Assembly: GCA_930367215.1 (NCBI GenBank)
Contig: OV884060.1
Coordinates: 207,517,253-207,581,252 of the forward strand
Direction of reading: 5' to 3'
Origin: Pollenia angustigena
Lineage: Eukaryota; Arthropoda; Insecta; Diptera; Polleniidae
DNA: 64,000 nt
The notes under the pieces were generated by a model. That model ran no database searches. It saw nothing but the letters and a program-made list of their open reading frames with translations, and was not told the origin of the DNA. Position 1 is the first letter of the stretch. Every line of letters begins with the position of its first letter. Below, one piece after another: positions 32,600 to 42,640 of the stretch. The translations under genes and the position numbers were made by a program.

Positions 32600-34130
32600 T
32601 TTTTGTATATAAAGAAAAGAGTAGTCTTATTTTTTTTTTAATATCTTTATCTGGTCTTTATTTAAAATCTTTAAGATTTATTTTGTAAGTTTTTGTTTGG
32701 ATTTGATATTAAATTTCACAAATTTTTTTTGTTGAAGAATTAGGTATTTAATTTAATAAAAATATTGTATATTTTGTCAAATTTTTTTTTTTTTTTTTAT
32801 AGAAACTTTATTCCGCTTATTAGAGCTGGTTGTGTGTGACACTTACAGATGTCACCTGTAATCTGACAGACGTTTTGCAAACGTTGATGTTTAGCAGCTC
32901 AAACAACGACGTCAAAATTTAAGAAAAATCCAACTAAAAAAGGCGCAAGTACATACAGAGCTCATAAATTCATTAAAATAACAAACACAAGCACACACTC
33001 TCAAATTCTCTGTTAAGCCAAAACAACCACCCTGTTAAACTCTGTTTAAAAAATACACACAAACTCACGGATACTCTGTTTTTTAGATATTTTCAGAAAG
33101 AAAAAAAAACATTTTCCTCAATAGGGCTTGTTAAAATTGTTTATAACTTTATTAAAAGAAAAATGACAGTTCTCTTAACTGCAGCAGCAGCGACAATAAC
33201 AAAAACACTAGGAAAACACCCAAGCAAACAACCGTTATATAGTTAACTCTTTCGCTCTTACAAGAAGAAAACGAAGAGAAAGAAACACTTGTAGTTTTCT
33301 GAAGGGAGGAGTCTATTTCTTGTTAACATAGAGTTTAACTCTTTTAGAATAAAAAATACACGGGGTTTATGTGCAAAAGAAAGAGCAAATACGAAAGATT
33401 TTGAATTAAAATATAAATTCCCCTTTTTGAATGAATGAAGAAAAGCATTTAATTTTTCTTAATCTTCATGTGTCAGTCAACAACTCAATTATATACATAG
33501 AGAAAAAGCATTCTATACAATTTTCGGCCACAACAAAAACAACTGAGGATATTTTTCTTTTTCTAGCTTAATCTTTTTCTCTCTCTCTCTCTCTGTCGTT
33601 GTAAGTGCATAAGTTTTGCTCGTTATTGTTGTTTTTATTAAAGTAAATAATGTGGACTTTTTTACTTTGTAATTTTTCCATTTACTTCATCAATATGCTG
33701 CTTTTTTAATGAAATTTTCACTGATTTTGTTAAAATAAAAATAAATTAAGGTGGGGTTTTAAGTGTGCGTGTGTCAGTTGATTATGCATAGACCTGTCAA
33801 AGCTATCAACAGCAACAACAACAAGAACAAGAAAGTTTAAATGAAGACAAAAATCACAAAAACAGCAACAACTACAAGAAAATAAATAAATGTTGATGAT
33901 TTTATTTTCAAATCTCAATTTAAAAACGTGTTGGTAGTTAGTTGTTGGCTGTTGTCTGTGAGAAAATTTTTTGATTTTTCACTCAATTTGATTTTATTTG
34001 TTTGTTTGTTTGTTTTCACATATTTTAACAAACCTGTCAAATAATTTAAGGTGTTTATTTTGAAATTCAATTAGAAATTTATTTGTTTATTTAAAACATG
34101 TTTAGAAAAGAGACTAGCCTATAGATTAGC
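32600..34130. promoter_or_regulatory. Promoter-proximal region of en, low in transposons
   Basis: This 1.5 kb upstream of the candidate start has no recognisable mobile element, unlike the DNA beyond it. A (CT)n tract at about 33578-33594 is a potential GAGA-factor site, and CAG/ACAACA-type simple runs occur near 33180-33210 and 33810. In Drosophila the en Polycomb response elements lie within about 2 kb upstream of the promoter. I saw no GCCAT Pho-type core here, so no PRE is called. Confidence 0.35.
33576..33596. repeat. (CT)n microsatellite, about 1 kb upstream of en
   Basis: About nine CT units. (GA)n tracts are recognised by GAGA factor in flies; function here is untested. Confidence 0.8.
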
Positions 34131-34162
34131 AATTTTATACCTACCTAAATAAAAAAAAAATT

Positions 34163-34298
34163 ATTATTAATACGATTTCCGTATGATTTCCCAGTTTTTC
34201 ATATTTGACAAATGCCTACACTGAAATTTATTGTTGAGGGAAAGCTAGTTTCTATGCGCATTTCGCCGGTTGCTTAGACCAGCTCATCAGGAAACCTT
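34163..34298 (+). mobile_element. Fragment of the AAATTTATTGTTGAGGG family
   Basis: An uninterrupted match to the two halves at 9572-9621 and 10277-10361. It shows the empty site of the hAT-like MITE at 9622. Confidence 0.65.
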
Positions 34299-34371
34299 TT
34301 CCACAGATTTAAGAAAAGCCAAAAATACTAAACAAATAAAACCCTAAAGCTTAGTTATAAACACTCTAATA

Positions 34372-34713
34372 ATGGCCATTTTCTCATTAGCCAATTATCT
34401 TTTTTCCCAACGAAAAACTGCACATTAAAGAAATTTGGTTTTCTCAATGTCTAATTTGCTTCCATTCTGTCGCAAAGCTAACCAGCACCCATCTGCCAAT
34501 TATTTATTTTCCTTTTATTTGTCGTACAGATAAATTCAATCAGCTGACTCCCAACTTTTACATGTATTTTGAGTGGCGTTGCCAGCTGAAAACAATGTTT
34601 TTTGTCGGTATATTGAGAAAACCAAAATCGTTAACGGACAGTTTATCGGTCCAATAAATTTATGTTGACATTAAGTAACAGGCAGTTTGTCGATACATTG
34701 AGAAAATGGCCAT
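34372..34713. mobile_element. ATGGCCATTTTCTCA MITE, copy 1
   Basis: Inverted ends ATGGCCATTTTCTCA on both sides. Internal phrases TGCAGTTTTTCGTTGG (inverted), TCAGCTGA and TTGAGAAAACCAAA match the second, inverted copy at 60868-61210. About 342 bp, non-coding, about 1.8 kb upstream of the candidate en start. Confidence 0.8.
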
Positions 34714-34799
34714 AAGTCTTACTTGTTACAATATCAAAGCTTAAACAAAACACCAACAATAAACAGTGAGTTTATCCTTTCTTACATTAAAAAATTATT

Positions 34800-34990
34800 T
34801 TTTTACAAAATACCTACCTAATAAGGCAAAATAGGTAGGTATTACTTAAAATGACAAAAATTCAGATGAGAAATAGGTACCTACATAGGTAATGCAATAA
34901 ATGATAACTTTGAAATTTTTATATTTAAAATAAACATACCCTTGAAAACTTATATAGGTAATTCTGGGAATATATTTTTTATTTAATTTA
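34800..34990. repeat. TACCTACCTA-type low-complexity tract
   Basis: ACCTACCT/AGGTAGGT words recur here and again near 35145-35155 and 42610-42740 with no clear boundaries. Simple-sequence drift is likely. Confidence 0.5.
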
Positions 34991-35156
34991 TAAAAATTTT
35001 AAATGGTTTTCTGTAATAAGTACGCAGCAAATTGAAAAAAGCATAATAAAGAGGTGGTGGGGGAAGAATTTAAAGCAGATGAAACTAGACTAGCCTTGAT
35101 ATTGGGCATTTTAGTACCTACAAACCTACAGAATTATTATCATAGGTACCTACATA

Positions 35157-35889
35157 CACTGATAGAAAAATGCATCTTCATATTGGTGATGCCCTAACAT
35201 CAGAGTTGTGACATCAATGTTTTCACAAATGGCATCAATGATGCAAAAAGTAACATCAATCCAATGACTAACGTATTCGTACAATTTTGTCATTTTTTAC
35301 GTTTCATCTATTTTATGACTATAGTGACATCAATTCGATGCCACATTTTGTATATTATTAACATTATTTTCATGATTACAATTTATTATAAGAAGCAACA
35401 ATTCCTAGGTATATTCTATTTTTTTTAAATTATTTAGTTAAATACATCAAATGTTTAAAGTAGAATGATTACGAACACCATATGGGGCATGGTGCTGGTG
35501 TCTTATTATTGAGAGTTCTGCTGTAAACAACGGTCGTAATTCAACAAACGTGAAACAAACATATGTAACGGGTAAGAAAATAAAAATATTCTCTCACTTT
35601 GACTTAAGTCAATTCCAATGACTTTGACTTAATGAGAAACTGTCATTAAATTGATGCTAATGTGTCCTTTCTCCGATGTTACTGCGTCATTGCACTGAAG
35701 ACATGTTCGTCATTTCTGTGATGACGATGTGTCATCCCATTGATGACATAATTTCATTTTTACCCTGATGACACTTTTGCCAAGTGATGTCAAGGTTGGT
35801 GAAGAGTGCCATTGGGTCAAAAACAGAGACACTTGTCATAGTACTGATGTCAAAATACATCAGCGTTATGACGCCTTTTCTATCAGTGT
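35157..35889. mobile_element. ACACTGATAGAAAA MITE, copy 1
   Basis: Both ends are ACACTGATAGAAAA (right end reverse-complemented), about 733 bp. The body is dense in CATCAATG/TGATGACA words. A tandem partial copy of its right-hand half follows at 35893-36236, and a full inverted copy with nested insertions is at 37319-40211. Confidence 0.8.
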
Positions 35890-35892
35890 TTA

Positions 35893-36236
35893 TTAAGAAT
35901 TCTTCTGTAAACGAAGGAAATACAACAGAAGTGAAACAGAAACGGGTAAGTAAATAATAATATTCTTTCAATTTGACACGTCACTCTTAATGATACAATT
36001 TTATGACAGTTTGCCTAATAAGTCCTTTCTCCGATAATACTGAGTCATCGAACTGATGACATGTACTATTTAACTAACTGCGATTCGTCATTTATGTGAT
36101 CCAATGTGTCATCTTATTGATAACCTAATTTAAATTGTTGACCCTTTTTTGATGAAAAGTGTCATGGGGTCAAATACTAGTCATAGTACTGGTGTCAAAA
36201 TACATCAGCGTTATGACGCCTTTTCTATCAATGTAC
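35893..36236. mobile_element. Partial tandem copy of the ACACTGATAGAAAA MITE
   Basis: It repeats the right-hand ~390 bases of the preceding MITE, from the TTCTGTAAAC phrase to GACGCCTTTTCTATCA. The left part is missing, so the region looks like one and a half copies joined head to tail. Confidence 0.7.
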
Positions 36237-36321
36237 ACATCATCCAACAAAATGTTTATTTATATCTTAGGAAGAGTACATATTTATATAACTTTCTGTT
36301 CTTATTGCACCATGGTGAATG

Positions 36322-36368
36322 GTATATAAGATTCGGCATAGCCGTATAACACTCTTGCTTGTTTTTTT
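36322..36368 (+). mobile_element. DINE-like element, 3' end only
   Basis: GATTCGGCATAGCCGTATAA followed by CACTCTTGCTTGTTTTTT matches the 3' hairpin and tail of the DINE-like elements. The rest is absent. Confidence 0.55.
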
Positions 36369-36369
36369 C

Positions 36370-37315
36370 TGACTCAAAAATTATCAATTCTTTTGAGTTG
36401 TTTTGACCAAAATCATTTCAGCTTTTTCTATTTAGAGTTTACTCGATTTTTTAACAATTAAAAGCACAAAATAACCCATAAGTCAATTTTACGAGTTGAA
36501 TGAGTTTGTTTGTACTAAATTTAAAAAAAGTTTAGCATCATGCGGTGCTTTTAACTACTTTTAAATAGCAACAAATACATAAATAAAAGAATTAACTAAT
36601 GATTGATTTTTGTCAAAACCAGCTACTATTTCAATTTAAACCGCAAAATAATATTCAACCATTAAAAAAAAAAATCAAACATAAATCAATGGAGCAATAA
36701 AAAGCTGACATAAAAAATAAGCAAAATAGAAAAATAATTTTAGTTAAATTTGAAAAAAATTAATTAAAAAACAATTTAAAATAAATTAAAATTTCACATC
36801 AAAAACTTGACGGCAAAACATGAACATTAAGTAAAACCAATCTTGAAAAGTATTTTTTTTTTTGGGTGAGGGTGTGAAAAAAGTTTTTTCCAGTTTTTTT
36901 TTCAAATTAAAGTGAAAATATAATTAATTAGCAATTGCATTGAAGTTTTTTTATGCATCATTAACCTAGAAAAATGCTTAAAATGACAACAAAAAAAATT
37001 AAATTGTAATTTGACTGTAATTAAGTAGGTTTTATCATTAATATGTTTTTAATTTTCATTTCAGTTAACTAACATTTTCAAATTTTAGATTTAATAGAAA
37101 AAATCGCATACCTTTTAATAGGCAATTGCAAAAACAAATTCGTCCATTTATTTTTGGAAAATTATAGATTATTCAACTTTATACACTCTTTATGACATTT
37201 TTCAAGAGAAAACCTTTTCAAATTTTAAAATAGATTTATAAAACAAAATGTGAGACAAAGGTAGTCTCCATTTTTTTAGTTTCTATAATAAATAACTTAA
37301 TCCTATACACATCTT
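36370..37315. other. Unannotated AT-rich intergenic DNA
   Basis: No gene or bounded repeat recognised. Confidence 0.45.
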
Positions 37316-37784
37316 CTTACGCTGATAGAAAAGGCGTCATAACGCTGATGCATTTTGACATTAGTACTATGACAAATGTCTTCGTTTTTGACCCCATGAC
37401 ACTTTTCATCATGGTAATGTCAACCTTCACATAACTTGGCCAAAGTGTTATCAGGGTCAAAATGAAATTATTTCAGCAATGGGATGACACATCGGCATCA
37501 CAGAAATTACGAACATGTCTTCAGTGCGATGACGCAGTAACATCGGGGAAAGGACACATTAGCATCAATTTAATGACAGTTTGTCATTAAGTCAAAGTGA
37601 GAGAATATTATTATTTACTTACCCGTGACGAATGTTTGTTTCACGACCTTTGTTTACAGCAGAACTTTCAATAATTAGACACCAGCACCATGCAGGGTTG
37701 TCAGATTGATTTTGACCTTTTTCACCAAATTCAAGTCAAAAATCGCCAAAATCGCCAAAGCCCTTATTTTCAAGTTTTTGGCAG

Positions 37785-37933
37785 TAAGTCTGGGATCACA
37801 CTATGAAAGTTTTCCTGCAGAAAGTCTGAGTTTATTGGTGAGACGGGAAGAGAACATGCTTTTCATCTCTCCTCTCTCACTCATAAGCTCAGACTTTCTG
37901 AAAGAAAACTTTCATAGTGTGAACCTAGACTTA
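37785..37933. mobile_element. 149-bp hairpin MITE
   Basis: The left arm TAAGTCTGGGATCACACTAT and the right arm, reverse-complemented TAAGTCTAGGTTCACACTAT, stay similar for about 46 bp (GAAAGTTTTC, AGAAAGTCTGAG). Nested in the hAT-like element. Confidence 0.8.
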
Positions 37934-38196
37934 AATACATATTTTTTAATTTATTAAAAATATTTTTTATAAATCCTAAAAAATTTATTTGTTCCGTATC
38001 GCTAAAATACGCCAAAAATTAAAAAAAAAAAAAAAAAAAAAAAAAGTCGCCATGATATATATTTGGCTTAATTTTTATTTAGAAAAAGTAAAAATAGCTA
38101 GTGAACACAAAAATGGTACGATGTTTACTGTAAAATTGTTTAAAGCAACAAAAAAAAAGATTTTTTGCAGCGAGTATTGAACAAATATTGGAAATA

Positions 38197-39043
38197 AAGG
38201 GTGGTTAAATTTTTTGATTTTGTTGAATTTGAATAAAACACAAATTATTTAGGAAATTATTGTAAATTTTTTTATTATGATAATATTGGTATGTTTCAAT
38301 TATGTATGTGTGGAACAAAATATCGGCCAAATGGCAGGCTCACGGCACAACTCCATCCGATGGTTTCAATTTTTCGATGACACTGAGGCATAATTGAGTT
38401 TCTATCTCATCCTTTAGCTCTTGAATTGTTGCTGGCTTATCGACGTACACCTTTTCTTTCAAATAACCCCAAAGAAAGAAGTCCAGCGGTGTCAAATTCT
38501 TGGCCACCACGTGAGATAACACGACTATTATACTTGTCGCCCAAAAGAGCCCTTGTTTCGGCCACATCCATATCTGCCAATTCGGGCCATAAAAAGTTCG
38601 TTATCATCTCACGATAGCGAACTCCATTCACATTAACTGCCTGACCGGTCTAATTTTGGAAAAAATACGGCCCAATGATGCCGCCAGCCCATTAACCTCA
38701 CCAAACAGTCAATCTTTGTGGGTACATTGGTTTTTCGACAAACACTCTTGGATTATCATTCGCCCAAATGAGGCAATTCTGCTTTTTGACGAATCCACTG
38801 AGGTGAAAATGAGCCTCATCACTGAATCACGAAGTGCACGAAATGCACGAAATGCATTTTGATTTGAACGCCCATTTTCATAATAAGCCTAAATAACTTT
38901 AACGCGTTGCTCGATTGTGTATCTTTCCATAGTTCAAATTGAGTTAGTCTAAAATTGAGAAATGTCAAATGAAGTGCAGAAAAATACTTGACGTTTAAGT
39001 GTGGTTCACATTCAACATCGGACCTTAAAATTTAACCACCCTT
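38197..39043 (-). mobile_element. DD41D (rosa-type) Tc1/mariner copy, defective
   Basis: TA flanks both ends and AAGGGTGGTTAAATTTT is perfectly inverted at the termini. Minus-strand fragments include GVRYREMITNFLWPEL, LTPLDFFLWGYLKEKVY (third catalytic Asp region) and the C-terminus through VIEKLKPSDGVV. The middle and the DNA-binding domain are largely deleted, and the QQDGAT region is disrupted. A dead transposase copy, nested in the hAT-like element. Confidence 0.85.
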
Positions 39044-40380
39044 TACATTTTTATATATGTTGTAGTTGCAGCTTTATTATGTATCTGAAACGCTTCCCCG
39101 ACAAAGCTCCCTATTTGTCTTCTTTTGTGGAATACATTGTAAGGGTATTGCATTTATTCAACGATGGTACAAAAGAAGTGCAACTTGTAACACGTAAAAA
39201 CGCGTCTAGAAGTTCGTAATAATTCCACTTCGAAGGCGAGTTTTAGTAAAGTTCTTAGCTTAAAGACAGGCATTACTAGTAATAATTACCAGCATATAAA
39301 GAACAGTCAAAGTAAGTTCCTTAAAATTGTACGTACCTTCCGTACCGTTTCAGCTTTAAAGTTTTGGCATAAACTTGTTTATCTTTCCAACTAACCCACG
39401 CTAATTTTTTCATTGTGTTTCAAAAATGTCCAAAGGTATGTAAGAGTTCATAATAATATCACTAACAACAACGTATTGTATCTGTGATAACAAATTACCA
39501 CATACATACATATAATGAAAAAATGTTCATAGACTTTAAATATATTTATGTTAAATTCTATTTATTGATTCTTTCAAAAGCACTTTATTTTCTCGGAGAT
39601 ATTCATTATCTTCATCAGCCATTTGAACATACTTTGAAATACTGACCATACTTCATATGAATGACTCAAATTTCATACAAAAATACTATAAGTACATATA
39701 ATAAAAATAATATTATTTCTCAGTATTGAATTTAACGAATTTCAAAACAAACGCATAGCTCATCAAAAATAGCCAACAAAATCGCCAACTTTTTTGTTAA
39801 ATCACCAATAAATCGCCATGACGCCAAATCGCCACGTTTGGCGAGAAATCGCCACATCTGACAGCCCTGTCACCATGTCCCATATGGTTTTCGTTGTCAT
39901 TCTACTTAAAAAATTTGATGTATTTAACTAAATAATTAAAAAAAAAAAAATATATAGGAATTTTTGCTTCTTATAATATATTGTAATCCTGAAAATAATG
40001 TTAATAATATACAAAATGTGGCATCGAAATGATGTCACTATAGTCATAAAATAGATGACACGTAAAAAATGACAAAATTGTACGAAGACGTAAGTCATTG
40101 GATTGATGTTACTTTTTGCATCATTGATGCCATTTGTAATAACATTGATGTTACAATTCTGATGTTAGGGCATTATCAATATGAAGATGCATTTTTCTAT
40201 TCTATCAGTGTAGATACAGTTAAATCCAGATAGTTCGTAACCGAAGGAACTGAACGTTTTTACGAATTTGTAAGAGTTTTCGAAATAAAGAGATTTGGAT
40301 TTAACGAGATTAAAATTGAAAAAGAACGATTTATAGGGGTTTGAATTTATTGACGTTTAAATTAAAAGACAAATGCTTAA

Positions 40381-40871
40381 CCCTAGATACACTTTCTTAT
40401 TTTTAATACACTACACACTTTCTTCGTCGGATCGACGAAGTCCGTTTATGATCTATCCTCAAACCCACCCAATATAAGGAAACACGAAAATTTTTGTTTA
40501 GTTTATAAAATACTTAAGTTTTGATTCATTCTAAATAGTATATTATAGTTAACTTCAAAACTTAATACTTAAACACAACAAAAGCAAGGCAAAGCTTTTT
40601 TCGTCAATACGACGAAGAAAGTGTATCTAGGTTTAAAAAAGGTTAAAAATTATACTAAAAGGCAAAATTTATCCATCGTCAGAGCGACGAAAACAATCAA
40701 CGAAAAATCAGACTTACACACAACCTATAAGCACGTACTTCCACACACTTCAGCAGATCAGCAATATCTACAGCTACATGAAATTTGGAAGAGTTTCAGT
40801 GAAAAACTGCGGAGTTAAATAAGTACTTTTTAACGGTATTCGTCAATACGACGAAGAAAGTGTATCTAGGG
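40381..40871. mobile_element. piggyBac-like MITE flanked by TTAA
   Basis: TTAA occurs on both sides (40377-40380 and 40872-40875). Ends are CCCTAGATACACTTTCTT and its inverted counterpart AAGAAAGTGTATCTAGGG. CCCTAGA termini with TTAA targets are the piggyBac signature. A near-complete extra copy of the right end (TACGACGAAGAAAGTGTATC) sits internally at about 40608-40627. The only open frame is short and unlike a transposase. Confidence 0.85.
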
Positions 40872-40875
40872 TTAA

Positions 40876-42250
40876 AAAGTTATTTTTCTTTTAAAATTTT
40901 ACGTCACACTTTTCACAAAATCAAGAAACAAACTAATCTAAAGAAACATAAAAACTTCTAGAAAGAAAACTAACGGTAGTCGAAAAAAAACTTGTAAGAA
41001 AACCTTTCCTTTTATTTTTTTTAATACATGATGGGTTTTCTAACGAATTATAAGAGGTTGTTGACGATTGAGTACGACTTAAAGGGGTCTCCTCAGACTT
41101 TGAATTAATTACAAAAAAAGTACGAGTTTCAAGCGACCAGCCGTTTATTTTTGTTATTGTTGAGGTTTTTGAATTAACGGGGTACGCGGTTTGACTGTAT
41201 TTGCATTGGTAAAATGATGCTTTGCTATTTGGTACAAACCATTTAGAAGAAGTTATAAAGCAAGCTTGAACCAAAATCACTCCGATGCTTGGGAATTAAT
41301 CCAATACGAAAATTGGAAATTTTTGTTTGTGTTTCCATCAAATGTTCATTGCAACATTTCTCATAATTAGGTAAAATAAACCTTCCTTTAATTTATCGCT
41401 CTCTTTAGGTTAAAGTAAAGTTGTAACAATGGATTACTTTTTATACGGTCGATAAAATGCTGCCTTTGGCTATCGGTAAGTAATGAAGTCTTTTTATTAA
41501 TTTTAAGTTTTATTAAATTTTCTTGTTTATTTTGTTTTTTAATGTTTTTCTAACAGTTAACATTTTTTTTTCAAATTTTGATTTTCTTCAAAATTGTTGA
41601 TTAACCATTCTTTATTGGAAATTTTTTAAATATGTACCTATTCCCAAAATAAATTTAGATATTTGTAATAACAAAAAAATGTTTGCACGACGGTTTTTTA
41701 AATTCTATTTTTTCCATTTTTTGTTTTTTTTTTTTTTTTAATTTAAAAGTTTCAAGAGTAACTTGAATCTATCACTTTTGTATTTTTTCTTAAAAGTTTT
41801 AAAATTGAAATGCCTTTTTTTAAAAAAGTCCTAATTTTATTCTCTCCTCTTTTTAAAAACAAAAAAATAAATCTTCAGCTCAAACAGATCAATGACTTTT
41901 TACAAAAATCGAAAATATGAGAGACTGCAAAAAAATGTATACCTATTTCAAGCGAATATTCGATTAAAATTTAATCAGTTATACCTATTTTTTATTTATT
42001 TTAGTCCTTATCGCAAAAAAGCTTAAGCGTCAAAAAGCGTGAACTACAGAACAGTGGAAGAAAATAGGTCCCACCCTTTACAGAAGTGGAAGACATGTCC
42101 TAATGCATTAATTCGAAAACGTTACTCTTGTTATTGTGTCATGGCTTTTTGGTGGAAAAGTAAGTTGTATTGACCTGGTGTTTGTTTAGAGCACATTAAA
42201 TTAAGGTCGCATGACTGGTAATCACTTTTATCTAGAACGCATCTATCCAT
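40876..42250. other. Unannotated AT-rich intergenic DNA
   Basis: Nothing recognised. A 115-residue minus-strand frame at 40933-41280 has no domain or family resemblance that I can see. Confidence 0.45.
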
Positions 42251-42254
42251 TTAA

Positions 42255-42640
42255 AGATTCTCACAAAACATGTAAAATCAATTAAAAATAGATAATCATT
42301 TAAAGCAAATTTCGATCTACCAAAGGTGTAGTACAATTTGGTTTAAAGATTGATGTTTGACTATTGACTGCCAGCAGTCGTCGATGGCTGTGAGTGTTAA
42401 ACGGCAAACCCCTCTGAAGAGATTGAGTGATTGCAATCGAAACATGTAAGGGTAACCTGTCCGTAAAAGCCTGAGTTCGAGCCCCAGCTGCAGTCAATAA
42501 TGAAAAATTATCTATAACAATTTTAATATGCATGTTGTAAAATTCTTTTTTTATAAAAATAATTTAATGAAAATTAAATTTGGTGAACTTTAGCCTAATT
42601 AAAATAGGTACCTATGTAAATTTGGATTAAAAGATTTTCT
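42255..42640 (+). repeat. Truncated A-B copy of the 567-bp repeat family
   Basis: It begins within module A (ACATGTAAAATCAATTAAAA), keeps the tRNA-like stretch and a B-box-like GAGTTCGAGCCCC near 42473-42485, then passes into a diverged module B to about 42640. An older, 5'-truncated copy. Confidence 0.75.

Larger units (their letters stand above)
37693..39869. mobile_element. hAT-like non-autonomous element with 8-bp flanking repeat
   Basis: The left end is CAGGGTTGTCAGATT and the right end reverse-complements to CAGGGCTGTCAGATG. The flanks are GCACCATG (37685-37692) and TCACCATG (39870-39877), a 7/8 match. CAGGG ends and 8-bp duplications are hAT traits. Subterminal AATCGCCA words repeat near both ends. 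Two other elements are nested inside. No hAT transposase is seen. Confidence 0.7.
37319..40211. mobile_element. ACACTGATAGAAAA MITE, copy 2, with nested insertions
   Basis: The left end (GCTGATAGAAAAGGCG) matches the right end of copy 1, and the right end (TTCTATCAGTGT) matches its left end, so it is inverted relative to copy 1. A hAT-like element at 37693-39869 interrupts it; the two halves join cleanly when that element is left out. Confidence 0.8.

Noticed and set aside
40933..41280. 115-residue minus-strand frame
   Set aside because: No recognisable family, Ser/Lys/Thr-rich composition, no start context or splice partners. Chance cannot be excluded.
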